The notes below the pieces were generated by a model. That model did not search any database and had not been told where the DNA came from. It was given only the letters and a program-made list of their open reading frames with translations. The translations under genes and the position numbers were made by a program. Below are positions 29,774-40,821 of a stretch of 64,000 bases of DNA, one piece after another. How positions within the stretch are numbered: the stretch's first letter is position 1; every line of letters begins with the position of its first letter. Source of the stretch: Ottelia alismoides. Taxonomy: Eukaryota > Streptophyta > Magnoliopsida > Alismatales > Hydrocharitaceae. Where the stretch lies: contig JAZKJV010005547.1 of assembly GCA_037367405.1 (NCBI GenBank), positions 594,612-658,611 of the forward strand. Direction: 5' to 3'.

Positions 29774-31547
29774 GCAACAACGAGTAGCTCATTTTTGTTT
29801 GCTTGTGCTTGACTTGTCTACCATAGCTTCAATTTCTATCTCTTACATTTTTGATATATAGTGATTGAGATATTCTGACCACTCTTCTTTTGTCTTCTTG
29901 TGAGGGACCGCGGAGCGAGGCGGATCGCTTAGGTGACCCGGAGCATCCTTGGGAAGCGGAGCCGGCCTTTCTTTAGCCAGGCCGACAGGAGAGAGCAGGA
30001 GGAGTGAGAGAGTGATTAGTTTAGCTTTCATTTTATTTTGTGAGAAAGAGTGACCTATTAAATTGTAATAATACAGGTACATTGGACTCTTGGACACTCA
30101 GACTACCGGGCCTAATTTCCAAGTGCTTGTACACTTGGGGGCTCACCGTGGTTTTTCTCGCTTTTTATCGCTTGTCATTTTCCGGTTTTGTTTTCTTTCT
30201 TCCTTTCTTTTGTGGATTGAGCCCTTAGATTATAGGTCCTGCTTGATTCGATTAGAATAGGTCCAAACACACTAATTACCTTTGCATGCTCCTATAGTTC
30301 GTTGTTGGACTTAGACTAATTAAATAGTTAGCTATTAGCTTTCGATCCACGCGCCGCGAGCTCATTCCCGAACAAGCGCTTTCTCCTAACTCAAATGTAT
30401 TGAGCAGAGGAGGGGTGAGCCTAGACCGGACACTCGGATTGAGAGTTAGTGGCTAGCTTGTGGTTCTTCACGCTAGCAGTTACCTATTCTAGGACGATTT
30501 CCGTTTTTGCATATCGCCATATAGATTAGGTTTATAAATTCTGCTTTGCATCCCGCATGGAGAGAGCTGGGATTCGCTGTAAGTCTTCTTACTTTGCATG
30601 CATCATTTAGGCACAAAGGTGAGATTTCCACCTTGGTGTCAACTTGCACGGCTTTTCCGACTCTATTCTCCCTCTGTTTTTGAAACAAAGTAGGATCAAG
30701 AAAATACAAAAACCGTTAGGCGCTTGTTTGAATCTACTCAAAAGAAGCGATAACACCAAAAAAATTAAAAAAAGGACTGCTAAGAAAACTTGACCAAAAA
30801 AATCTGTAATTGGATTCATTGCTTGGGGAGAGTGACACCCTCACTTGTATTCAGGTTGCATGGGAAGGTCTCCTTCCAAGTGAGGTGAGCGCTTCGTAAG
30901 GATTAGAGCCAAAAACCCAACTTGTGGCTGCCTTGTGTATCGCCTGGATTTCCGAAGTATTGGCGCTACTATCGTACGTAGTCGAGTAGGGCTTGGTCGC
31001 CATTGGTGACTCACTATTGTGTGAGCGCCGACCTTGTCCGAAGTACCGAGCTTAGGCCACGCCTTCACGGGTGTGTCTGTCTCACCGGCTGCGTCCGAGT
31101 AGGATCTTGCAAGCTCACGGGTGATTCCGTTGCGAGCGAGGTCCGAAGTATCGGTTTCGCCTATCGGCTTCCTCCCTCTATTTCTTTGACTGAGTAGGGA
31201 TCCAGGAAGGGTTACAAGGACCTCAAAAGTGCAAGTTACAGGTTACACAGGAGGAGGACAAGTACGGGGATACTTTCCCGGCAGTACTCTCTCTCTTTTA
31301 GGCGTAGCGTTCTAAGGACTCGTGAAAAGATAACTTCCTGAAACAAGCTAAAATTGACAAGATAAAAGCCGAACCTTCACGGCTTCACGTGTTGAGTTGG
31401 TGAACTTACCCCTGCTTTGTGTTTGATTGCTAGATTTGTTTAGGTCAAGATCAAAAACACAGCACAATTGTGCGCGATTTTGTTGCATCTCATTTCATTC
31501 CTCTTCTTCTTCTCTTGCATTTTCCCTGCTCTTCCCAAATAATCAAG
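29774..31547 (+). other. Leader (5' untranslated region) of the autonomous-type element
   Basis: A 1.77-kb leader between the primer site and the start of gag. The block 30353-30450 (GCGCTTTCTCCTAACTC, TTGAGCAGAGGAGGGGTGAG, CCTAGACCGGACACTC) is shared with the leader of the non-autonomous element and is a candidate packaging signal. An open frame on the opposite strand (29843-30097) with a hydrophobic start is discussed in the findings; I do not annotate it as a gene. Confidence 0.6.
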
Positions 31548-33520
31548 ATGATGGGACGGAGATCTCTTAGGCCGACTTTGTCGGCACCGCTATCCATCAC
31601 TCCTCCTCACTCATCTAGGAATACCTCGGAGAGTCTACTCTCCGAGCCCGAGTTTACATCCACCTTGTTCCCCCTCGACCACCCTTCCCATTCTCCTTCT
31701 CTCAGTCCAATTGTTTCAGAATTCAGCGCATCACAGAGTTCGGCTCATTCGACAGCACCTGAGATGGCCTCTTTTGCTTTTTCAGAAAATCCAGTGATGG
31801 GAGACAGAGGCAAGCACCCAGATGGCCATGATCACCCTCCATTCATAATTGATCAGGTGGCCATCAACAACTCCTTGTTAGCGTCCCTGGAGACCATGCA
31901 GAGACAGATCCGTGACCAGGGAACATTCATGGGTGACCTGATGAGAGATAGCACAGATGAGAGAGAACCGACCTGGGGGCGGTGGCGGTGGAGGAGGAGG
32001 AGGATCAGATGCAGGAGGAGGCGATCCAGACGTTGAGCGACCGCCACAGACCATCATGAGGGAGTTGCACAACCCAGCTGCATCCCTCACTCACCGTTGG
32101 ATCAGACTCCCGCCAATTCACGGAGATTTCGAGCTTCGGCCCCACACTATCCAGCTTCTACCCAAGTTCCATGGGTTGCCGACCGAAGAGCCGCACCTCC
32201 ACCTCCAGGAATTCGAGATGATTTGCAGCACTATCCATGATCGGTTGATGACCGAGGACACCATAAAGATGATCGCCTTTCCATTCTCTTTGGTTGATAG
32301 AGCCGCATACTGGCTCAAACACCTTGGGCGATTCGTCGACACATGGGCAGATCTCCGGACCGCGTACCTGAAGAAGTACTACCCTCTCGGCCGGACCAAC
32401 GCAGCTCGAGCCATGATCAGTAACTTCGTCATGATCCTAAATGAACAGTTCCATGAAGCCTGGGATCGATTCAGAGAGCTCATCGACCGGTGTCCACATC
32501 ATGACATCTCCAAGCCCAATCTCGTGCAGAGTTTCTTCTGTGGGCTGACACCGGAGCTGCAGGGGCTTGTGAACGCCTCTTGCGGTGGGTCTTATTTCTC
32601 CAAGGAAGAAGACGACGTCTGGGCCATCTATGAGGGCATGGCAGAAAACTCCACAGTAATGGCCCAAGCCCGAGTCTACACACAGCAGAAACCCCCGCAA
32701 GGAGCGGGATCATTTCAGAGGATCGCCCGCATCGATGCCGGTCCCAACACAGTGTCTGCTGCCGCAGCCCAAGCTGAATCAGTCGCAGCCGACATGGGCA
32801 TCATCAGTGAGAAGCTGGACCGCCTCGAGATCCTCGAGAAGAAACAGATGCAAGGCATGGCCCAGATGGACCAGATTGCCAAGACCATGGGTGATCTGAA
32901 GACGCAGATCTTGTGCATTCATGAGGCACAAACTCAGTCACAACAGCCTCCCAGATCACGTGCTGATCCGAGTAGCAGCAATTCCAACCAGGCATCTACC
33001 TCATACCGCCAGGTGAATCACATTCATGCATAGCCGGTTCCCTTACTGCAGTACTATCCATCTCAACCGCCATCTTCGGATACGCAGATGGTGGTCTATT
33101 AGCCGGAGCAGCCGCTGGCAGTTCTTCCTCCACCCTCCTTTGAGCAGGAACCATTGATGGAAGTCAATGGGATTTGGCACGACCGGTACCCTCAGCCTGG
33201 GATTCATCAGGATCACCCCGGATTCCGTTGGGGCAATGATGGATCCTCTTCCCAGCAGCAGAACCCTGCGCAAGGACAGCAGAACAGCCAGCCACAGCAG
33301 CAACACCAGCAACCCCAGTATGCCAATCAACAACAATACCAGAGTGGTCCTCGTCCCTCCTATCAGGACAGCAGTGGAGGCAGCGACAGCAGCCTCAGCA
33401 CTCCTATCACCATCCTTCCCCCCAGTATCAGCCACAACAGCAGCAGCAACCCCATTTCCAGCAGGGACAGCCATCCGGTTCTCAGGGTCCTGCCTTTGAG
33501 AACCCGGCACTTGATGATCT
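31548..33520 (+). pseudogene. gag polyprotein of the Athila-like element, broken
   Basis: Gag builds the virus-like particle that packages the element's RNA. The ATG at 31548 (MMGRRSLRPTLSAPLS) starts a Ser/Pro-rich N-terminal part. A one-base shift near 31965, just before a run of Gly codons, moves the frame to the gag core: LLPKFHGLPTEEPHLHLQEF, then HEAWDRFRELIDRCPHHDI and LVQSFFCGLTPELQGLVNAS, the typical Athila-type retrotransposon gag domain (32090-32660). A helical segment follows (SEKLDRLEILEKKQMQGM). TAG stops occur at 33031 and 33100. The Gln-rich stretch after 33240 needs another shift near 33350-33380 to enter the pol frame. I see no CCHC knuckle. Recognition is firm, and the protein cannot be made in one piece. 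Confidence 0.88.
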
Positions 33521-36500
33521 TGCCCTCTTGCTATCTGAACAGCGAGCCTCTTTCAGGCAAGAAATGGATGAATTCCGGCAGGAGATGAGGGACATCATAA
33601 AAGGCAAGGCCGCCATACCCGCTCAGATTGAACCTAACCCGAACAATCTAAAAAGGAAGTCTGAGCAGGTAGAGTTTACAGAGGATACCTCTCCTAGTGA
33701 CGATTTGAATGATATGTCTTATTCTTTGAATGATGCTGATTTTGTGACTACTAGGAGCGGTAGGATGCCAGCCGGCGGCGCCTCTTCTGAGCGACAACCA
33801 GATGCTGAACCAGGAGCGCCAGAGGAGCAGAATAGCGGTGCTGATGCCGCTAATGATGATGTTAAAGACGGTGGCGCTGATGCCACCAATGATGGAGATC
33901 CAGACGACGGTGCTGATGCCGTCGTGAGACCAGATGCAGACGGTGGTGCTGAGGCCACCATTTTGGATGATGAACCAGAGCGCGGTGCTGATGCCGCGAA
34001 GACCGGTGCTAATGGTGGTGCTGAGGCCACCACATCTACTTTTGTTGAACCACCATCTGTGATGTTGCCACATTTTGTACCTAGAGACTGTGGGAACAAA
34101 AAGAAAAACAAAAATATGAATAAAGGAAAGGTTTCTGTTCAAATTGTGAATCCATATGTGGTGAATGATGATTATTGTATGGATTCCCCTTCTTCACAGG
34201 CACAGGGACCGATTCCTAGTCCTCCATCTGAGGAGGCCCCTACCATCCCCTTCCTTGAGGCACTCCGCCGAGCGAAGGGGAATAAAAGAGAAAATCCCAA
34301 AAAAGAGCAACAGGTAGAGTTCGGCAATCAGATGATTGACAGATTTCACATTCAGCTGACTCTACAAGAAGCACTCGAGCACATCCCCCTCTTCAAGAAG
34401 AACCTGAAAGAGAAGACTACCGTCCGCAGGAAGAGGAGGAATCACAGAGATCAAATCCATGTGCTCACTCAGTCCACTTGCTGCACTATCCAGAACAAGC
34501 TGCCAGCTAAGCGACCAGATGCAGGAGCTCCGTATGTCAGATGCGAGATTCTGGAGCAGTAGTTTGATCGTACTCTATTAGACACCGGCTCTTCAATTAA
34601 CCTTCTTCCGACATCCTTACTCGACCGATTCGAGTTTGGTCCTCTTCTTAGGAGCAGGACAGTCCTTCAGTTTGCTGACAGGTCGACTAAGAGGCCGAAG
34701 GGGTTATTGAAAGACGTGGTCGTTACCATTCAGGGCCTGAAATTCCCCGTGGACTTCGTTGTGTTGGACATGGAGATCCCTGAGTCGGTAACTGATGCCC
34801 CCATCATTCTCGGACGTCCATTCTTGGCCACAGCCAAGGCGGTGACCGGCCATGATAGTGGGAAGGTATGCTTTCGCGTAGAGGGCGAAACCATACAAAT
34901 AGAGACGATCGAGGAAACCAGAGCCAGAGAGTTGGCATGCTCAGAGCAATCCAGCGAAGCCGAGCAGATGACAGAGGAGGAACTAGACATCCACCAGGTT
35001 TGTGATTTTGAGATGACTGATGATGAATCCAACTGGAAAGATCCCGTAGCACCGACTCTCGCCTTGCCTACAGTTTCACTATATCTCAAGCTCATGGCAG
35101 TCGAGAGCCGGTAGAGCACATCCCTGGATGAGGATATATCTAAAGCTGACAGTGTTGTGATGAGTGGTGCTGATGAATTTCAATCATGCTCATCTTCTTC
35201 TGATCCCTCGGATTCAGACATTGACTGGGATGACTTTGATGATTATTTACCTTGTCTGATTCCTTCTGAGCCAACAACCATGACAGAGTGCGAGCCAGTG
35301 CAGTTTACAGATGATTCAGCAGGCCGCCCTTCGTCAGAAATTCATGCAGAGCGAGAGTTCTCCCATGCAGACCTGGTAGCATTTACACAGACATATCAGA
35401 AGCCAGATCTGCCACCTCCCAGTTGTCCAGAACGGAAACCTCTGCCGCAGTCGATGACATACAGATTCCTTGCGGGTGAGCCAGAAATGTACCCAGTCAT
35501 TATCTCAGCAGATTTGACTGGAGAACAAGAATCTCGTCTGATGGAGGTTCTTGAAAGAAACCGCAAGGCCATCGGGTGGAGTATAGCTGATCTCCAGGGG
35601 CTGAGCCCAAATCTTTGCTCTCACCACATCTATCTTGAGGATAACGCTAAGCCGTCGCGTGAGTTCCAACGACGGCTGAACCCGAATCTTCGAGACGTAG
35701 TCATGAAAGAAATTTCCAAGTGGTGGAGCACCGATTTTATCTATCCCATCTCCGACTCCAAATGGGTAAGTCTGCTACATGTGGTACCCAAGAAGACGGG
35801 TATCACTACAGTTGTCAACAAGTCGGGAGAGGAGATCGCTACCAGAGTACCAACTTCTTGGAGGGTCTGTGTGGGCTACAGACGATTGAATGAGGCCACC
35901 AAGAAGGATCACTTCCCGCTACCCTTCATTGATCAGATTATCGAGCGGTTAGCCGGGAAGAGTCATTACTGTTTTCTTGACGGGTACTCTGGATACAATC
36001 AAGTGGCCATTGCGCCCGAAGACCAGGAGAAAACGACATTCACCTATCCGTTTGGGACGTATGCTTTCAGACGGATGCCCTTTGGTCTATGTAACGCTCC
36101 GGCGACATTCCAAAGGTGCATGTTGTCCATCTTCTCGGACATGGTGGGTGACTGTTTAGAGGTCTTCATGGATGACTTCTCGGTCTATGGCGACAGGTTC
36201 GACGCTTGTCTTGACTGCCTAGACCGTGTGCTCAAGCGCTGCATTGAGGTCAATCTTGTCTTATCCTGGGAGAAGAGTAATTTCATGATGACTCAAGGGA
36301 CGGTCCTTGGTCATATCGTCTCCAACAGGGGCATGGAGGTCGATCCGGCTAAGGTGGATATCATCAGAAAACTCAATCCACCGTCCAACTTGCGTAAGTT
36401 ACGGTCTTTTCTGGGGCATGTCAGTTTCTACCGACGGTTCATTCAGGACTTCAGTCGAATCGCCCGACCGCTCACTGACTTGCTGACAAAAGACACCGAG

Positions 36501-38321
36501 TTTATTGTCAATGATAAGTATCTTGAATCTTTTGAAACTCTCAAAAATATGGTTGTTTCAGCTCCTGTCCTTCAGCCACCCGACTGGTCTCTCCCATTCG
36601 AGATCATGACGGATGCTTCAGATTTTGCTGTTGGGGCTGTGCTTGGACAGAGGAGGGATGGTTTACCTTTTGCCATTCACTACGCCAGCCGGACTTTGGA
36701 TGTCGCGCAGCGGAATTACACTGTGACTGAGAAAGAGATGCTGGCCGTAGTCTTTGCTCTTGATAAGTATCGATCTTACATTCTTGGATCTAGAGTAACC
36801 ATCTACACTGATCACACCGCCATCCGGTACCTAATGTCTAAGAAGGATGCCAAAGCACGTCTCACCAGATGGATCCTTCTACTCCAGGAATTTGATATTG
36901 AGATTAAGGACAAGCCTGGAGTCAAGAATGTGGTGGCGGATTATCTCTCCAGATTGGAGAATCTTGAGGAATCTGAGCCCAGCGCACCTATCACAGAGAC
37001 ATTTCCAGATGAGGCGATCTTGGCTATCGCCTCGCTCCCGTGGTACGCTGACATTGTGAACTATCTTGTTGCCAAGACGGTTCCACAAGGTTGGCCCAGG
37101 CAGAAACTCGAGACCTTCCTGACGAAGGCCAAGTTTTATCATTGGGAGGATCCCGTCCTTTATCATGAAGGAGGGGACAATATCTGGAGAAGGTGCATTC
37201 CTCAAGAAGAGCATCATAGCATCCTCACATACTGCCACAAGCTTGAGGCAGGAGGACATCATTCTGGAAAAAGAACAGCACAGAAGGTGCTTCAATCCGG
37301 CCTATAGTGGCCTACTCTCTTCAAGGATTCTGATGAGTTCGTGAAGAGATGTACTGACTGTCAGAAAATGGGAACCTGCGGACAGAGAGACATGATGCCC
37401 ATGCAACCCATTCACTTTTGTGAAGTTTTTGATGCATGGGGGATTGATTTCATGGGCCCATTTCCTAAGAGTCAGGGATTCGAGCATATCCTGCTCGTTG
37501 TTGATTATGTCAGCCGATGGGTTGAGGCCATCCCCGTCCGAGCCGCAGATGCTAAAACCGTGTGCAAATTCTTGAGGAAAAATATCATTTCACGGTTCGG
37601 GATACCTAGAGTCTTGATTTCAGACGGGGGGTCTCACTTCATCAATGACAAGGTTAGGGCTCTTGCAGACGAGTTCGGTATTGACCATCGGGTTGCCACT
37701 CCATATCACCCTCAGACTAATGGTCTTGCCGAAGTATCGAATCGGGAAATAAAGACTATCTTGCAGAAAGTTGTCCACCCAGACCGAAAGGACTGGTCAC
37801 AGCTTTTGGACTCGGTCTTGTGGGCTTATCGGACTTCTTTCAAGAATCCATTAGGGACATCTCCCTTTCGTCTCGTCTATGGCAAGCCGTGCCATTTGCC
37901 AGTGGAGATCAAGCACAAGTCTTTTTGGGCAGTCACTGAGTTGCTTTTGGATCCCGAGAGTATAGGAGACCAGAGAAGAGCAGAATTGGCAGCCCTGGAA
38001 GAATTGAGAGATACAGCCTTTTCCAACAGCCTACAGTACAAGGAAAAAGTAAAGACATGGCACGATTCGCATATCAGCCATAAACAGTTTGAGCCAGATC
38101 AGAGAGTATGGTTGTTTGATTCCAGGCTCAAATTATTCCCAGGGAAGTTGCAGAGCAAGTGAAAAGGTCTGTATGTGGTCAGGAAGGTACATGACAATGG
38201 CAGCATCGACATATCCGAACCGTCATCTTCCTCTACCTTCCGCGTCAATGGTCAACGCCTGAAACTATATCTTGATCATGATCCGCCGACCATTGACGTT
38301 GCCCCCATTCTTCTGGTATGA
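33521..38321 (+). pseudogene. pol polyprotein (PR, RT, RNase H, IN) of the Athila-like element, stops in frame
   Basis: One frame holds the whole pol region to the last stop at 38319-38321, interrupted by TAG at 34560, 35112 and 37305 and TGA at 38160. Before the protease lies an acidic stretch with GADAxxD repeats (33830-34030). Protease: LLDTGSSINLLP at about 34575 and APIILGRPFLATA near 34800. Reverse transcriptase: [20 protein letters not shown] near 35870, then [19 protein letters not shown] and the catalytic [10 protein letters not shown] near 36160, the wording seen in Athila. RNase [15 protein letters not shown] near 36603, [15 protein letters not shown] and [10 protein letters not shown]. 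Integrase: an HH-CC finger near 37205-37370, catalytic GIDFMGPFP, ISDGGSHF and AEVSNREIK (37443-37750), then a C-terminal domain cut by the TGA. All catalytic residues I looked for are present. Confidence 0.93.
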
Positions 38322-38426
38322 GATGTACCCTCTGACTCTCATCATCTGCATCTCATACATGGTGATCAATTCCATCATCTGCTGTACAGATCCATCTGTT
38401 CATATCACAATTTCATATGTTAATGT

Positions 38427-38478
38427 ATTTTCTTCTTTTCTTCTTTTCTTCTTTTCCTTTTCTATCTTCTTCATCTAT
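38427..38478 (+). repeat. CT-rich microsatellite (TTCTTCTTTT units)
   Basis: Repeats of TTTTCTTC just upstream of the hairpin row. The matching region of the non-autonomous element (15130-15185, opposite strand) is a similar purine/pyrimidine run. Confidence 0.6.
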
Positions 38479-38504
38479 CAAAAAGACGCCACCCTTGTAG
38501 ACAG

Positions 38505-38865
38505 TTTTCCATACTTAGGACGTACTTTGTCCTAAGTATAGGGGGGTGTGCACCCCGAGTTCTGTCATTTTCATTTCGATCCTCTCCATTATCTCCTCTT
38601 CTTGTCTATACTTAGGGATATTTTACCCTAAGTATAGGGGGAGACAATCTGAGTACGATCTGTTCATTCCCACCCTTGACCCTCCCTGCGTTGTGTACAG
38701 TCTGCTATATTTAGGATTATTTGATCCTAAATATAGGGGGGACGGTCAACTTCTCATTCATTGATTCATTCATTCTTTAGACTTGCCTATACTTAGTACG
38801 AGTTATGTCTTCTCTTTTCTTTCCGATCTATGAGGATATAGCTCAAGCTAAGTATAGGGGGGTCG
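38505..38865 (+). repeat. Row of four hairpins carrying PPT-like 3' arms
   Basis: Stems: 38511-38521 with 38529-38539, 38606-38617 with 38626-38637, 38705-38717 with 38724-38736, and 38786-38796 with 38848-38858. Each 3' arm is followed by GGGGG or GGGGGG, giving AAGTATAGGGGG (AAATATAGGGGG in the third). They correspond to the last four of the six hairpins in the 9270-22292 element. In the third, both arms have changed (CTATATTTAGGAT / ATCCTAAATATAG instead of CTATACTTAGGAT / ATCCTAAGTATAG), so pairing stays perfect. The row starts about 190 bp after the end of pol, where Athila elements with an env-like gene would carry it. Confidence 0.87.
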
Positions 38866-38869
38866 TATA

Positions 38870-40768
38870 TACTACGTATATACTTTAGCCATAACTCGTA
38901 CTTTCGTATTTTCCTAATAATATGGCTAAAAATTCTTTAAAATTTATTAAAAACCTTTAATAAAAAGATGTGGTTATTCCTCAAATTCTTTTTGTATTTA
39001 CTGATTAGTAAATCAGGTGAAAATGTTTTTTTGCGAAATGTTTGAAAAATAGTTTGAAAATCTTTTGTGAACATCTATTGAAAACTATTTTGAAAATGTT
39101 TTGTTACATGTTTTCAACCTGTGTGAAATTGTGTGGTTTGTAAAATTTATTTTCTTTGTGTGAAATAAAAATGTTTGAAAAATGATTTACAAATGGTTTG
39201 AAAAAGGGTTGCAAAAATATTTGAAAAACCTATATATACTGTTTTGAAAACCTTTGCAAAATGATTTTCAAATGTGTGTACATGTTTGCAAAAATGTTTG
39301 TAAAAATTATTTTAGACTATAGTTTTAAAAAATTGTGTGAAAAACTTGTGTCAAATAAGTTTGAGGAATACATACATCACACCAAAATCTACTATATGTA
39401 TATATGTATAAAATTGATCACTTACCTTGTAAATCCTTAAAATCCACTTCTTGTATATATAAGAAGCACTCCCGTGTACATATTTTAACCTAGTTTTCAG
39501 CCAACATCTTTTCGTTTTCAAAAATTCCAAAAACATTTGCAAAATTAAAATCCAAAAACATCTGAAAAATCTTTTTGAAAAATACAAAAAAATGCATCTG
39601 CATCAGCATCATCTTTTCAAAAACCCATAAAAAGTTCAAAATCTTTGAAAATTGCACCACAAAAATATTTTCTGCATTGCATTGCATAGCATTTGCATTT
39701 TTCGGATTGAGTTTGATAGTTGAAAAAGTCTAAATAAAATACGGAGATTGGAGCTTGATTGGACCTTAAAATCTACCTAATAACAGGAACCTTATAGGAA
39801 GTGGGTTTGAGGTACTTCAGGTCTAGTTGACTTAATTCTTTGAGGATCACGAGACTTGGTTCAATGGATTCTTGACTGCCTAAGTAGAGTATTTCGGAGC
39901 ACACGCACGATTCTTGTTGATAATGACCTAACTTGGACACCTGCACCTTTCACATGGCTCAACTCAATTGGAGTGGTGAGGGGATTAGATTTGCCGGTAT
40001 GAGACGCACACAAATGGAAACACGTGTCCTCCTCTAGGGAGGGAAGTGCACCCCAACCCGTCCAGTGATTAGGAAGTCTAAAGACAGGAGGCTGTGGGTT
40101 GCGATAAAGCTTCAAAAGAGGGATAGTCTACTGGCTCAAGAGGAAAAACTCCTTATGTAAATGCTGCTGTATATAATATTAAAAAAAAAGAGTTCAGGCA
40201 TGTACAAAAATAAAAAGCCTGCAAGTATGTACAAAGTCAATAAGCAAGCTTGAGTTCCAAAGTCATATCATGTGAGCCTGCAGCAGGATGACTTGAGTAC
40301 ACTGGTCTTGCATCCAAGGATAGGTAGCTACACTGGCTACCGTCCATTCTTCTCCTCACCCCCTCCTCTTGAGCTGGTTGCCACTTGAACTTAGAAGGGA
40401 ATACCCCGCTCCTCGAGGATGGAGTTGCTGGATTGGGGAATCATTGGGTTGTCGTACTGGAGAAGTCAGTTTCTTTGTCACTCTAGTTGGGGAGAGCCAC
40501 CATCACTTACACTGTACGAGTCAGATTCATAGTCGTAAGAGTTTGCGTATGAGTTGAAGTATTTCTGACCTGGCTATTGAGGAGACTTGGACAGAGTTCT
40601 GGGATTCTCAAGGACTGTTGAATTTCAAACACGGTTCTCACTAAGGTTCCACCCGCACTAAAATTCCAAAGGTCCGACTTAAGATCCAAACTTTGATTTT
40701 GTGAAGACAAGTTTGATAATCAAATAAAATCCAAGTTCTTCTTTTTCTTTTCTTTCTTTTTCTTTTTG
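38870..40768 (+). other. 3' untranslated region of the autonomous-type element
   Basis: Homologous to 12792-14735 on the opposite strand. It starts with the near-palindrome GTATATACTACGTATATAC, continues with an AT-rich array of TTTGAAAA words (39000-39700), and has a conserved segment with CCTCTAGGGAGGG (about 40029-40045). No gene is supported. Confidence 0.65.
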
Positions 40769-40821
40769 CACTTATTGCATAAGTGTTTGCTAGGGACTAG
40801 CAAAGGTAAAGTATAGGGGGA
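40769..40821 (+). promoter_or_regulatory. Polypurine tract with two upstream hairpins
   Basis: Two perfect hairpins (40769-40785 and 40786-40804) are followed directly by GGTAAAGTATAGGGGGA, then the LTR start TGATG. The arrangement is the same as at 12740-12791 and 25795-25847. Confidence 0.85.

Noticed and set aside
31853..32090. Open frames on the - strand with a proline run opposite gag
   Set aside because: They are the complement of the Gly-codon run in gag and have no independent support.
38322..38510. env-like gene expected after pol in some Athila elements
   Set aside because: Only about 190 bp separate the end of pol from the hairpin row, and no suitable frame is present.
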